Numbered from the stretch's first letter, positions 17,313-26,602 are shown. The stretch is 64,000 bases of DNA from Vibrio artabrorum (GCF_024347295.1 NZ_AP025458.1:1612001-1676000), one strand, 5' to 3'. Notes: generated from the letters alone by a model not told the origin. Program-made: numbers and translations.

Positions 17313-17949
17313 ATTTTATTGAGCAACCAAAACTTCTGTTTCCAGTACCAAATTGCTTGGTGCGTACTTTGGCAAAGTAACTGAGACGACGAAATAGCTC
17401 GTCAAGAACAGAAGAAGACCTAAGGCTATTTACATCGATGTGGTATACACAATTGTCAGGAAAGTGCACTAAACGACCGCCATCATCAAGATCAGTATCT
17501 AATGCCCGACACCATGCCGTTTTAATTTTGTGAGATAGGTTGTTTCGGTTAGAGAATGACCCCAGGCTGTTATATACATCCTTGTTAAACAGCAGAACAA
17601 GGTGATAGTGATGATGTAACGCTTTATCTTTTTCCTTCACCCATACATACCTTAATCGACATTTCCGTTTCGGTTTCCCTGCTCTTGCTTTCCTTCTTAA
17701 ATCAGCCTGTATTTGCGCATCCAACGAAGCAATGAAGTTTTTCATCAAATATGATTCTTCCATCACCATAAAAAGCGGTAATCGCAAATCAACTCTTACC
17801 GCCATCGTTCTAGGATGATCATCCAAAGCTAAATCCAGCGTGTCATAAATCCTTTGTAGATAATCAACTAACAGGCCTTCTTTCTGTTTCAAAACAGGTA
17901 GGCCATTGAACTCATCGTTATGAGTGACTTTCTTTTTTAGTGTTTTCAT
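17311..17949 (-). CDS. YagK/YfjJ C-terminal domain (inovirus Gp2-like) protein
   Basis: 212 aa. The pattern with a basic segment, then ALHHHYHLVLLFNKD and a C-terminal SSVLDELFRRLSYFAKVR matches the YagK/YfjJ family, which is related to inovirus Gp2 and found in P4-like and CP4 islands. The HHHYH cluster recalls the HUH-type replication initiators, so a role in element replication is possible but not shown. The start has a good site, AGAGGTATAG before ATG. Convergent with the lipoprotein gene. Confidence 0.8.
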   Translation of the reverse strand: MKTLKKKVTHNDEFNGLPVLKQKEGLLVDYLQRIYDTLDLALDDHPRTMAVRVDLRLPLFMVMEESYLMKNFIASLDAQIQADLRRKARAGKPKRKCRLRYVWVKEKDKALHHHYHLVLLFNKDVYNSLGSFSNRNNLSHKIKTAWCRALDTDLDDGGRLVHFPDNCVYHIDVNSLRSSSVLDELFRRLSYFAKVRTKQFGTGNRSFGCSIK

Positions 17950-18341
17950 TTTCTATACCTCTGGTTAATTCGGTATAGAAAGGTGGATGATTGTTAAAAA
18001 TAATTTCACTCCACCATAGAGGTATATTAACCATAACCGCAATCCCCAATCTCAACTTTGGATAAGGAAAGACTTGTTCCTTACCCACCTCAAAACTAGA
18101 CCTGGCAAAACACTTCAGATGAGCGTAGTAGTGTAAGTTACCGGCCAATCCGTTCAAAACTGATAACTCTGAAGTTATCTAACTCCCGCTCAAGAGGCTA
18201 CGTCGTGCATAAACCTAGGTACAGTCGTAAATGAAACACTTTGAACTAGCTCTATATACAATCCAAAAACACTGTAAAATAATTATAAAACAGCTTATAA
18301 ATCAACCAACAATCACACAAAAATACTACTAAGTAATCACT
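17950..18341. other. Intergenic region between island genes
   Basis: About 390 bp upstream of two divergent genes. A frame on the minus strand (17,918-18,157) overlaps the preceding gene and has no family resemblance, so I do not call it. Likely holds both promoters. Confidence 0.4.
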
Positions 18342-19037
18342 ATGCCAAGATTTGATAAACCGATAGAAAAAGTAATGTACTTTGAGTTCCTTGAACAATA
18401 TGACATATATCAACTTGCGGGAATTTCCCAACATCTAAATCACAAGCAAAGCGCTGACTTTAATTTTCAATCAAGCCAAAAATTAACTTCGGAAAGGTAT
18501 AAATCAGAAATAGTGGGGTACTTCAAGAATGCATCGGACATGCTAGGCGGGTTACACAATACACCAGAGTCAAAAGTCAGAACGATTGCCTATGATGTAC
18601 TTTCATTGAGCGATATGCGGTTTTCCACCACAAAAGACACTCGACTTATAATCTACATATTTACAAAAATTGTGACAAATAACCTCATTCAACATCTACC
18701 AGAAACACCGCCAAACACTATCACCGATATTAATTCGATGCTGAATTACCTCATCAATGCATTCATCTCATCACAAATACAAGTCGAGAAAAAAAGAGAG
18801 TTAATCAATAGTATAATTGACGTGTACTACAGCTCATCAGAAGCGTTTAAATTTAACTGGCTTGACGATAAAAATGATGACCAGGTGGCGTGGGTAGTTG
18901 ACTATTTCCCCAAAATATCCTCAGTAAAGAGCATCGTTGCTGAATTGCCAAACGTAATGAACATCAATGAAAGTCACACTAAAATCGTTCCGGCTATTTT
19001 TCATTCACTAGATATTAGCGACGCTGAAAAAAACTGA
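18342..19037 (+). CDS. Hypothetical island protein
   Basis: 231 aa, polar and mostly helical, no signal peptide, no membrane segment. I do not recognise a family. The gene is AT rich compared with the chromosome. It is followed after 5 bp by a small RHH-like gene, so the two form a pair, which could be a toxin-antitoxin or a regulator-partner arrangement; neither is shown by motifs. Confidence 0.65.
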   Translation: MPRFDKPIEKVMYFEFLEQYDIYQLAGISQHLNHKQSADFNFQSSQKLTSERYKSEIVGYFKNASDMLGGLHNTPESKVRTIAYDVLSLSDMRFSTTKDTRLIIYIFTKIVTNNLIQHLPETPPNTITDINSMLNYLINAFISSQIQVEKKRELINSIIDVYYSSSEAFKFNWLDDKNDDQVAWVVDYFPKISSVKSIVAELPNVMNINESHTKIVPAIFHSLDISDAEKN

Positions 19038-19042
19038 TCATG

Positions 19043-19297
19043 ATGAACTTCAAAAGAGCATGGTCGCAGAAGAAATATAGGGAAAAAACCACAAGGGAAA
19101 ACAAAAAAGCCTTAAATATCGTTGTTGACGAAACGGTATCAATCCAGCTTCATCAGCTTTCCAAACAATTTGACATGCCCATCAACCAGGTAATCACTTT
19201 GATGACCAATCAGTTTACTAGTAAATCTGAAGAATTAATGAGAAGCATTGAAGAAGATAAAAAAAATAAAGCCACACAATTCTCTAAGCTTCTATAG
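19043..19297 (+). CDS. Small basic protein, possible ribbon-helix-helix
   Basis: 84 aa from the second of two adjacent ATGs. A basic N terminus is followed by KALNIVVDETVSIQLHQLSK, a strand and helix pattern like a ribbon-helix-helix DNA-binding domain, then a second helix (PINQVITLMTNQF) and a Lys-rich tail. Tightly coupled to the upstream hypothetical gene. Probably a DNA-binding regulator or antitoxin-like protein. Confidence 0.6.
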   Translation: MNFKRAWSQKKYREKTTRENKKALNIVVDETVSIQLHQLSKQFDMPINQVITLMTNQFTSKSEELMRSIEEDKKNKATQFSKLL

Positions 19298-19335
19298 CAT
19301 GCTTGGAGAGCTATAAAGCTCTCCAATATTTAATT

Positions 19336-19527
19336 TCACCTGTTTAGCACTCGTTGGCGAACCCAGTCTTGAACCTCACCTTCTACCCATGCGACGGCTC
19401 TATCTCCAATTGGCACCTGTGATGGAAACTGCTGTTTTTCTATAGAGCGATACATTCCCGACCTTGATAAGCCAGTCATTACTAGTACTTCATTGAGACG
19501 AATTAAGCGAGTGGTTACGTTTGGCAT
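19336..19527 (-). CDS. AlpA-family excisionase/regulator, copy 2
   Basis: 63 aa. IRLNEVLVMTGLSRSGMYRS is the HTH, and PIGDRAVAWVEGEVQDWV is the AlpA tail. It reads in the same direction as the integrase and downstream of it, the usual layout of int and alpA. It is only about half identical to the first copy at 12,324, so the two probably came from different elements. An 18-bp motif shared with the first alpA region lies 26 bp upstream of its start. Confidence 0.93.
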   Translation of the reverse strand: MPNVTTRLIRLNEVLVMTGLSRSGMYRSIEKQQFPSQVPIGDRAVAWVEGEVQDWVRQRVLNR

Positions 19528-19552
19528 ATTGACACCTTACAAGTGAGTGGAT

Positions 19553-19570
19553 TTCACTTAAATGACATAT
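19553..19570 (-). repeat. 18-bp motif upstream of the second alpA
   Basis: Minus strand ATATGTCATTTAAGTGAA; see the counterpart at 12,609-12,626. Overlaps a GACATATGTC palindrome. Confidence 0.4.
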
Positions 19571-19705
19571 GTCTGAAATTATTTAGGTTATATGTACCAT
19601 AGAAAACCGTACTCTACGTCAAGCCAATGCCTTTCAATCTATTGCAGGCCTGAAGTTACACTGTAACTCTTATTTGCTGGAGCATCAAATCACAATACAT
19701 ACCTA

Positions 19706-20851
19706 TTAACCCACTACCTTCAGGCTCTTTTTACCACTCATCGACAAGCTCCCCGAAGCAGCTTCTTCGATATGATCACTCCACCACGCCATGAGAACTT
19801 TACGGCGTTCAAGGTAGTCAGTTCGGTTGTATGCGCTTCTTACCTTATCTCTATCCACATGAGAAAGTGCGGCTTCTATAATATCTGGATCGAAGTTTTG
19901 CTCATTTAAGGTGGTACTGGCTAATGCGCGCAAACCGTGAGAAGTTTGCCTACCCTTCATGCCCATTCATACCAATGCCTTGTTTGCAGTCTCTTTGTTG
20001 ATGTGATTGTTGTTACTTTTGTCAGCAGGGAAAAGGTATTCACTATCACCCGTGATGAAATCAATCGTTTCTAATAGGTCTAAAGTTTGTTTTGTTAAAG
20101 GAACAGTGTGTACTCTACCTTTTTTCATTCGTTCAGCTGGGATAATCCAAAGCATCTTTTCTCTGTCAATTTCATCCCAACGTGCCCCAGCCGTTTCAGT
20201 CGGTCTTGTCATGGTATGAAGTTGCCATTCTAGCAAGCAGCGAGTGATGGGTTTAATGGATGCGTAGTTGATTGTTTTGAGAAGCTCTGGAAGCTCATCA
20301 GGGGCTAACGAAGCTTGGTTGGTTACCTTAGCAGTCTCAAATGCTTTACCAATGCCAGCAAGCTTGTTGTGTTCAATCACACCCGTGTTGACTGCAAAGG
20401 TCATTATCTCATTGAGGTTACGACACAAACGCCCTACTGTTTCTAATTTACCTTGATTCGCAATGGGTTTAATTGTTTTTATCGCTTGTGGTGCCGTAAT
20501 GTCACCAAGGGGGAACTTACCAAGATCAGGTAAGAGGTACTTCTCAATTCGTTGCTTTAGCTTCTTAGCCGTTTGCTCTTTGACGCTTGTTCTCTTCACT
20601 TCAATCCAGTCATCAAATACCGACTGTAACGTATTCGCCAATTCTAACTGTTTTTCTCTAAGAGTAGTGTCACGGTGCTCTTTAGGGTCAATACCATCAA
20701 CAAGTAGTTCTCTCGCTTCAATAGCTTTGGTTCGAGCTTTGGCTAGTGAGACGTCAGGGTACTTACCTAAGGCTAGGTTCAAGCGCTTTCGTGAAATGGG
20801 ATGATAATAAGAAAAACGCCATAGCTTTGTTCCTATAGGCTTAACCTTCAA
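19706..20851 (-). pseudogene. P4-type tyrosine recombinase (integrase), interrupted by an in-frame TGA
   Basis: Two open stretches in one frame are separated only by TGA at 19,967-19,969. Related integrases have Arg here (KALxRMG-KGRQTSHG), so CGA to TGA is the likely change. The N-terminal part has LWRFSYYHP, LALGKYPDVSLAKAR and the catalytic Arg in MTRPTETAGARW. The C-terminal 86 residues carry SHGLRALAS, LSHVDRDKVRSAYNRTDYL and the nucleophile Tyr. The 5' end is also short: the frame opens with a TTG and lacks about 25 residues of the usual N terminus. It lies about 200 bp from tRNA-Val. Without suppression or readthrough it is inactive. Confidence 0.9.
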
Positions 20852-21015
20852 TGATAATCCATCATCGTAACCCCCCTGAAGTAACCTCGAAATTGCTTAG
20901 ATCTTAAAAGACTACTTCAGAGATTACTTTAAACGGTGGATTTTACAACACATCACGGGATCTCTTGGGACCAAGAAATGGCTAAGAGCCTGATAAAACA
21001 AGGAATTGCAGGTAC

Positions 21016-21047
21016 AAAAAAGCCCACACTAGGTGGGCTTTCTTTTT
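21016..21047 (-). terminator. Terminator of tRNA-Val
   Basis: Stem AAAGCCCACC/GGTGGGCTTT with a short loop and T runs on both strands, directly 3' of the tRNA. Confidence 0.8.
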
Positions 21048-21052
21048 GAATT

Positions 21053-21129
21053 TGGTGCCCGCTACTGGACTCGAACCAGTGACACCTTGCATGTCATGCA
21101 AGTACTCTAACCAACTGAGCTAAGCGGGC
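21053..21129 (-). tRNA. tRNA-Val (anticodon GAC)
   Basis: 77 nt with encoded CCA. Acceptor GCCCGCT/AGCGGGC, D arm GCTC-GAGT, anticodon stem CTTGC/GCAAG with loop ATGACAT (anticodon GAC), T stem ACTGG/CCAGT. All stems pair. The integrase-bearing island stands at its 3' side. Confidence 0.97.
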
Positions 21130-21392
21130 AATGCTGTGAAACTTATCTAACCGCTTTACTAAGTGGCTAACGCTTCAGAACGAGATGGATAATAACGAGT
21201 GAATGGGTAGCGTGCAAGGATAAATTTGCACAAAATTGATCGTTTGCTTTTAAAATAAACAATCAGGATAAATTTCAAACACATTCCAGATCAACGACTT
21301 GAATTCGATCACATTTTAAATCCATTTGAGTATTTCGATAATGAGACGTGCTTGGTGCCTTTGTGACCTCCGATGGCACATTTTATCCGAAA

Positions 21393-22061
21393 TTAGTCTT
21401 GTTCCTCTTCGGATTCAAACACCACATTATAGTTCTCGGTATAAGTACAGTTAGGCTGGCGACTGCAAGTGAAAAATCGTCGACCTTTATGGTCACCTTG
21501 GCTTGCAAGCTTGATGATCATCGGGCTACCACACTTTTTACAGAATCGAACTTCTTTGGATGGTTCGATTAAATCGATGTGCGCTGCCAGTAACCTCTTC
21601 AAACGGCTCACTTGGTAGCTGTGCTTAATTGAAGCACCAATCAGGGGTAAACCTGCCGATTTACAGACGTGAATCAGTAGCTTTTCGCGGTCGACTTTCC
21701 CTTTATTGAGTTCTTTGCCGTTATCAAGTTCAATGATCACGCGAGGTTCTAACGTTCGCGGATCGCAAACAACAAAGTCGAAATAGCTACGTGAGATCTT
21801 GTTGTTGGCGATAAACCAATTCTTCTTGTTGTTCGTCTTAGCAGGAACAAGTACGTTCGACATGCTGACTTTCGCAAACACTTCCCCATGGTTACCCACA
21901 GCAGATTTTAACGCATTATAGAATGTCGCCTGTTGCGCCGACATCAACGCACCTTTCTTTTGATAAGCGTGGTCTTTGGTGTCATCGTGTTTCACCACAT
22001 ACTTTTGAATAAAGTAAAAGAACACAACCAGAACAATTACAACGATAAAAATATTAGTCAT
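21393..22061 (-). CDS. DUF2726 protein with N-terminal membrane anchor and zinc finger
   Basis: 222 aa from the ATG at 22,061 (a TTG four codons earlier is less likely). One N-terminal membrane helix (IFIVVIVLVVFFYFI), then DUF2726 with FDFVVCDPRTLEPRVIIELD, a nuclease-like fold, then a C-terminal topoisomerase-type zinc finger (FCKKCGSPM...FFTCSRQPNC). Function unknown; probably a membrane-attached nucleic-acid-binding protein. It marks the return to core chromosome after tRNA-Val. Confidence 0.88.
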   Translation of the reverse strand: MTNIFIVVIVLVVFFYFIQKYVVKHDDTKDHAYQKKGALMSAQQATFYNALKSAVGNHGEVFAKVSMSNVLVPAKTNNKKNWFIANNKISRSYFDFVVCDPRTLEPRVIIELDNGKELNKGKVDREKLLIHVCKSAGLPLIGASIKHSYQVSRLKRLLAAHIDLIEPSKEVRFCKKCGSPMIIKLASQGDHKGRRFFTCSRQPNCTYTENYNVVFESEEEQD

Positions 22062-22334
22062 TTTCCAACACAATCAAGTCTGTATAGGGATTAAGAGAGT
22101 GGCTAGCGTATGTAGAAAAGCATCACCTGGCAAGCAAAAGAGCGAGAGTTGCCAACCAGAATCACGACCTTTGAGCGCAGTGCTTAGCGAGAGGTCGCTC
22201 CTTCGCCAGATGCACCTCTCCTATTTTGATAATCAAATCATCAATTACACTCTAGATTGATTTAGATCAATTTACCTAGATTTGTGATCAACTAGCCTGA
22301 AAAACGTTAGGCAAATGTTAATAAGGAAATTGAT

Positions 22335-22520
22335 ATGGAACTTAAACAAGACCCAAGATGTTATACCGACGTATGTGTAGATGGTAAATGGTTCCACTAT
22401 GACCACTGCGGAACCCAAGCCTATATGTTAAAAGGCGGCGCTTCGGCAGTGATTGAACTCGCTAGCGAACCTGCGACAGAAGGCGAATTGGTTGAAATGC
22501 TTCAAGGTGTCGCTAAGTAA
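22335..22520 (+). CDS. Small conserved hypothetical protein
   Basis: 61 aa, start supported by TAAGGAA before the ATG. It has three cysteines (CYTDVCVDGKWFHYDHCGTQ) and a short amphipathic C-terminal helix. Not recognised by family name, but its base composition and position look like core Vibrio. Confidence 0.7.
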   Translation: MELKQDPRCYTDVCVDGKWFHYDHCGTQAYMLKGGASAVIELASEPATEGELVEMLQGVAK

Positions 22521-22635
22521 TCCAGCAAGCCAAATCAAAGTATGAATTAAGCGAATAAGAGTAGATAGCTCTATTAGTTCAGGTAAGTGCTGAAGTTCAG
22601 GTTCTTGATTACAGGGGTCAACCAAGTTTAGGCAC

Positions 22636-24092
22636 TCAAATGATAACGACTTTATTACGCCCTGACTGCTTAGCTTGATACAAAGCATCGTCTGCCGATT
22701 TCAAGTGTTTCTTATAGGTTCGGCTATTCAACTGTTGCTCCGTTAGATGAGTCGTCGCACCAATCGATGTGGTTAATTCTAATTGGCCAGAATGCGTTTC
22801 AATCGGTCGGTCAGCGATCGTTTGTCTTATCAGCTCAAGCTCTTTAACAGGCTCTTGATTCCCAGCTAGCAACAAAACAAACTCTTCCCCACCCCATCTT
22901 GCCACTACATCGTTTGTTGATAAGATTTGATCTAAACGCTTAGCGACTTCCACCAACACTTGGTCACCGATATCATGCCCATAAGTATCATTTACTTGTT
23001 TGAAGCGGTCCAAATCTAGAATAGCGAGCGTATACCCGAACGACGACAAATGGTTCGGCAACGGCTGAGTTAACCGTTGTTCCAAGTAACGCCTATTGTA
23101 TAAGCCTGTCAGTTCACATCTTGTTGATTGCTTGAGTAACTCTTTATTGGTCTTCTGGATCGAGCGTAACCTAATCAAAAGTAATGCGGCGCTGATCATC
23201 ACCATGATACCCAACGCAACAACGATTCGATTCCGTAACTGCTGCTTATCTAATGTCAGCTCACCCAACTCTTTTTCTGCGTTAAGCAGTTCGTTTTCTT
23301 GAGCTAATGATGCTGTAGCAAATTCTTGCTCGAGTAAAAAGATATCACTCTGGCGCTTATCAAATAGCAGCGCTTTGTTACCCTTGTAATAGAGTTTGAA
23401 GTAACGGAGCGCGTTCTCGCTGTCGCCTCTCGAATCATAGTATTCTGCAAGGGTTCTTAAGCCGAGGACCTTCCAGCTGCGAGTCCCCACAACATCGAAC
23501 ATTGCAGACGATCGTTTAAGATCAGCAAAAACAAAGTTATCTCGGTTCAAACCAATGTTCGCTAAAGCTCTGTTTAAGTAACACTGACCCAGCTGAAGTG
23601 TATATTTGTCCACGCCCGGGTATCTAAGACACAAGTTTGCGACTTGCCGTGCTGACTCAAAGTTCTGTTCCGCCAACAACACATCACTCTCTGCCTTTAA
23701 TAGGATGATTTTGTATCGCTCACTCACGTTATCGCCATTGAGTTTCGCCGCACTTTGATATGCTTCTCGACCTTTGACCAAATCACCACTGCGCAGATAA
23801 GCAAAAGACTCATTCACATGCAGCACGCCGATGGTAGACGCTTCAAGTAGTCCGCTCTTGTAATAGAGTTTTTTGGCTCTTTTAATCAGCTTGAGCGCCT
23901 TAGGCCAGTCTTCCAAATAGATATAAAGCAGTGCCATATTTGACACTAACTTGCTGTTGTAGATGTGTTGAGGGTACTTCTTACCAAGGTCTAAACCTTT
24001 ATGGAAAAAGTATTGAGCTTCAGGAAAATCATTGCGGATATTGTTAATAACACCAGCCGTGTTATAGGCCTTAATCAACAACTCTTCATAGT
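22636..24092 (-). pseudogene. Diguanylate cyclase gene, 3' part (split by transposable element)
   Basis: Encodes TPR repeats, one membrane helix (IVVALGIMVMISAALLLIRL), and a complete C-terminal GGDEF domain with the active site GGEEF and RYLEQRL-type start. The open frame begins inside the transposon, with no start codon of its own. The matching 5' part is at 31,078-31,585, separated by the 6,985-bp element. Joining both at one copy of the CATAGT duplication gives 1,959 nt, 652 codons plus stop, with no frame error, reading ESLHYEELLIKAYNTAG through the junction. It would have made an inner-membrane TPR-GGDEF enzyme. Confidence 0.95.
24087..24092. repeat. 6-bp target duplication, left copy
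   Basis: CATAGT directly outside the left end of the Mu-like element; repeated at 31,078-31,083. Confidence 0.9.
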
Positions 24093-24125
24093 TGTGCAGC
24101 GCCGAGATAATACTCGCGAAATTTC
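24093..24125 (+). repeat. Left terminal inverted repeat with transposase-binding boxes
   Basis: TGT terminus, GATAATACT box at about 24,106 and a second GATAAT 22 bp further in. This is the layout of MuA or TnsB binding sites. Confidence 0.75.
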
Positions 24126-24192
24126 AAGATAATTAGATTTTTTTGAATCCCGTGCAATGGGATGAGCATTGCACCTGAGGAAGTGAATATAC

Positions 24193-24224
24193 AAAAAAGC
24201 ACGAGCCTAAACTCGTGCTTTTTT
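24193..24224 (-). terminator. Terminator of the element's long operon
   Basis: Stem AAGCACGAG/CTCGTGCTT with a 6-nt loop and T6 on either strand, 20 bp after the last minus-strand gene of the element. Confidence 0.85.
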
Positions 24225-24244
24225 AAACTTAATTTTTAGTTAAA

Positions 24245-24805
24245 TTAGAGAGAGAATCCAAATTTCTCTTCGAACGTTTTCTGATAAGCACGAAAATCAT
24301 CACTTCGAAGTTCACCGAAGACCTGAGTAACGCCACTTCCCAGACCATACCTTCCTTTTGGTGAGCTTGTCCCTGATTGAGAAACGATCACATAGTCCTT
24401 AAGCAGCTCGATAGTTTCTGCGGGGATCTCTTTTATCTTACCTACTATGTCATCATGCAATAAATTGATAATTTGTTGCTTGATGTCTTCAATTTCTTCT
24501 TGCAGCACTTTCAAATCAAGTACGCTTGTACTTGAAATAAAGGTTTCAAGGTTACGAATGACTACCTCACAAGCCTCTAGCTCCGCTGTCGCTCTATCAA
24601 ACATCGATTTAGCTTCTGCTACATCATCTTCTGAAAAGACTTGGTGTAGTGCGTTCTGAGCGTCCGTTACATTACGTTCAAGCTGCGTATGCTTTTGCTT
24701 ACGTTCACGTAATTGGTCTGGTTTTGCACTTCTGCGATCATGGTCAAGAGCTTGTCTTTGCTCTTGAAGTTTAGATAATTTAAGTTTTAGCTCTTGGATT
24801 GACAT
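24245..24805 (-). CDS. Coiled-coil protein, last gene of the transposable element operon
   Basis: 186 aa, start at 24,805 with RBS-like AGGAT. Residues 1-120 are long coiled coils of charged heptads (LSKLQEQRQALDHDRRSAK, then a second helix); the C-terminal 60 residues are more globular (VSQSGTSSPKGRYGLGSG). Not recognised. It may be an early phage-type protein for host or DNA manipulation, or a structural partner of the transposition complex. Confidence 0.7.
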   Translation of the reverse strand: MSIQELKLKLSKLQEQRQALDHDRRSAKPDQLRERKQKHTQLERNVTDAQNALHQVFSEDDVAEAKSMFDRATAELEACEVVIRNLETFISSTSVLDLKVLQEEIEDIKQQIINLLHDDIVGKIKEIPAETIELLKDYVIVSQSGTSSPKGRYGLGSGVTQVFGELRSDDFRAYQKTFEEKFGFSL

Positions 24806-24828
24806 GTTTTATCCTTAACAGGTTACAT

Positions 24829-24987
24829 TTAATGAGTTGTTTTAGTGAATTGCTTTGTTTTATTTTCATGGTCGAATGCTTGATTTTGTAGTTCGCGCAA
24901 AAGCTCAAGCACTTGCTTAGCTCCTAAAGCGGACACACGACAAGCAAGTTCGTGACTTTCAGCAGCGCTAAGAAGTGGCTTTTTCAT
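24829..24987 (-). CDS. Small element protein, 52 aa
   Basis: Start ATG immediately follows the stop of the preceding gene (TAAATG), and GGAGAGG gives a good ribosome binding site, so it is translationally coupled. Helical: HELACRVSALGAKQVLELL, then a Gln/Lys-rich tail. No family recognised. Confidence 0.6.
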   Translation of the reverse strand: MKKPLLSAAESHELACRVSALGAKQVLELLRELQNQAFDHENKTKQFTKTTH

Positions 24988-25269
24988 TTAAACCTCTCCC
25001 GTGCGGTCTTGATAGCATCGAATTTCATTCCCCATACGAATCAGTCCTTCAGCGACTTGCAAGCAGCCTGTCAGCCCCTCGATAGGGGTGTGTTGGAGTT
25101 GATTTGCAGCATGAACGTGCAATAAGTAATCCTGTAACAAAGTCAGTATTGCCGTTCCATCCTCAATCATCGATGTAGGACTTCCCAATAGCAGCTCGTC
25201 TGAATATTGGTGAAGCTGCGTCCAACTGAGGTCTATATCAACGTTTGTTTTGTTTGATTGCGTATCCAT
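24988..25269 (-). CDS. Small element protein, possible DUF3077-like
   Basis: 93 aa, acidic N terminus, helical core DGTAILTLLQDYLLHVHAAN, CLQVAEGLIRMGNEIRCYQD. Separated by 2 bp from the next gene. The pattern recalls small helical phage or plasmid proteins, but I cannot name the family with certainty. Confidence 0.6.
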   Translation of the reverse strand: MDTQSNKTNVDIDLSWTQLHQYSDELLLGSPTSMIEDGTAILTLLQDYLLHVHAANQLQHTPIEGLTGCLQVAEGLIRMGNEIRCYQDRTGEV

Positions 25270-25271
25270 AC

Positions 25272-25487
25272 TTATTGCTCCTTAGTCAGACGTACTGCGT
25301 TGATAATTTCTAGGCTAGCAGACAAAGCGTGGCCTAAGTCTTTTGCATCAATTTCATGTAGGTCTTCGCATTTATTGATGAGTTGAGTCACAAGAGCAAT
25401 GTTACCTAACGCATACTCCTCAAGGTCTACTGCGTTCCATTCAGTGACTAATACCGCTCGTACACCTTTTTGATTTTGAATGTTCAT
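25272..25487 (-). CDS. Small element protein, 71 aa
   Basis: Helical protein (LVTQLINKCEDLHEIDAKD, then ALSASLEIINAVRL), similar in size and helix layout to its downstream neighbour, and possibly a diverged duplicate. Two base pairs separate it from each neighbour, so it is coupled in the transposition operon. Unrecognised. Confidence 0.6.
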   Translation of the reverse strand: MNIQNQKGVRAVLVTEWNAVDLEEYALGNIALVTQLINKCEDLHEIDAKDLGHALSASLEIINAVRLTKEQ

Positions 25488-25489
25488 GC

Positions 25490-26602
25490 TTATAGCTCCT
25501 TAATGATGTCGTCAGTCACTTTGTCTTCACCTAACGAAGCACAAAGGTTCATCGCCTTGGTGATGAGGTTGTTGATGATCTGAGGGTACACAAGGCTCCC
25601 AGAGTTAGTACGTCGAGTCTTTAAGCGTTCTTTTAAGGCAGGGGCTGAGCTGCTGTCCATGATCTTGTTATAGTCACAGCCAGCACGTTCAAACTTATGT
25701 TTTAGGTAAGCTTCAATATCATGATCCAGTGGTGGGACTTCGACCACCATACAGCGGCGGATAAACTCTCGAAGCTCATAATGGCGGCGTTCGTCAAGGC
25801 GGTGAAACAGCTCTGTTTGACCCACAAGTAAAATCCCAAGGAGTTTAGAAAATCCGTCCTCTAACTCCCAGAAACGCTTAAGGTACTTCATAACAGGGAT
25901 AGTCAAATCGTGCGCTTCTTCGATAATAAGTACATGTCGTTGACCACCTTTCGAGGCCGTCATTAAGAGGCGTTCAACCTGTCGTGCTTTGGCTTCCATG
26001 CTGCGTTTCGGTGTCTCGCTGCTGATATCGTTAATGATGGCATCACAAATACCCGCTGCCGTGGCACGCGTTTTATCAATGATTTTGGGCTGAATGACAG
26101 AGATATCACCGTCATTGTGCAATTCATCCAGCAATAGGCGGCGTAGAACGCTTTTTCCTGCGCCTGAGTCGCCCACAACCGCTAGAATGCCCTGATTACG
26201 CGACACGTCTTTCATTGCTGCCAGTACGTAACGGGTATCTTCGTTCATGAAGATGTCACGAACCGCGCGAATGTCGTTGATAAACGGGTTTCTGAATAGC
26301 TTGAAGTGTTTCATGGCTTCTTGTGTTAACATTTGGTTCTCCAGTTCGATGTCCTGATTGATTTCTTCTTGCTGGGGTTTAGGTTGGTCATTGGTTGCAG
26401 CCTTTGACCAACCGCTTATACCCTCTAGCCCTTGTGATACGAAAAACGCATTCACTTTCTGTTTAAATTCTTCTGCTTGTCGCTTTGGCGGTTCATTTTG
26501 ACGAACGGCCTTGTAAACCGTGCTGTAATTCATCGTTAAATAATCAGCTAACGAGCGGATGGTTAACCCTGCCTCATCTAGCCGCGTTCTGAGTGTGCTC
26601 AT
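25490..26602 (-). CDS. MuB/ExeA-like AAA+ ATPase, transposition target selector
   Basis: 370 aa from the ATG at 26,602, which overlaps the transposase 3' end by 29 bp. N-terminal HTH (residues 1-40: TIRSLADYLTMNYSTVYKAV), a linker, then AAA+ core: Walker A GDSGAGKS (144-151), Walker B VLIIEEAH (224-231), sensor LVGQTE and FIRRCMVVEVPPL. MuB-type ATPases bind DNA, choose the target and stimulate the transposase; the overlap supports co-expression. TnsC is a related alternative, but there are no TnsA, TnsD or TnsE genes. Confidence 0.9.
   Translation of the reverse strand: MSTLRTRLDEAGLTIRSLADYLTMNYSTVYKAVRQNEPPKRQAEEFKQKVNAFFVSQGLEGISGWSKAATNDQPKPQQEEINQDIELENQMLTQEAMKHFKLFRNPFINDIRAVRDIFMNEDTRYVLAAMKDVSRNQGILAVVGDSGAGKSVLRRLLLDELHNDGDISVIQPKIIDKTRATAAGICDAIINDISSETPKRSMEAKARQVERLLMTASKGGQRHVLIIEEAHDLTIPVMKYLKRFWELEDGFSKLLGILLVGQTELFHRLDERRHYELREFIRRCMVVEVPPLDHDIEAYLKHKFERAGCDYNKIMDSSSAPALKERLKTRRTNSGSLVYPQIINNLITKAMNLCASLGEDKVTDDIIKEL

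Larger units (their letters stand above)
11807..21052. mobile_element. Satellite-like genomic island next to tRNA-Val
   Basis: Hallmarks are a P4-type tyrosine integrase about 200 bp from the 3' end of tRNA-Val, two AlpA regulators, RadC, DUF2787 proteins and a YagK/YfjJ protein. The right boundary is probably the tRNA 3' end. I could not find a repeat of the tRNA 3' sequence to fix the left boundary, so the true island may extend further left, even past the window. The integrase is broken, so it is likely immobile without help. Confidence 0.6.

Noticed and set aside
17918..18157. Minus-strand ORF of 79 aa
   Set aside because: It overlaps the start of the YagK/YfjJ gene in another frame and has no protein-family features.
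18170..18300. VCR-like integron attC site (ATCTAAC followed by a CTCAAGAGG-like segment)
   Set aside because: The complementary GTTRRRY end and the palindromic body are missing, and no cassette array surrounds it.
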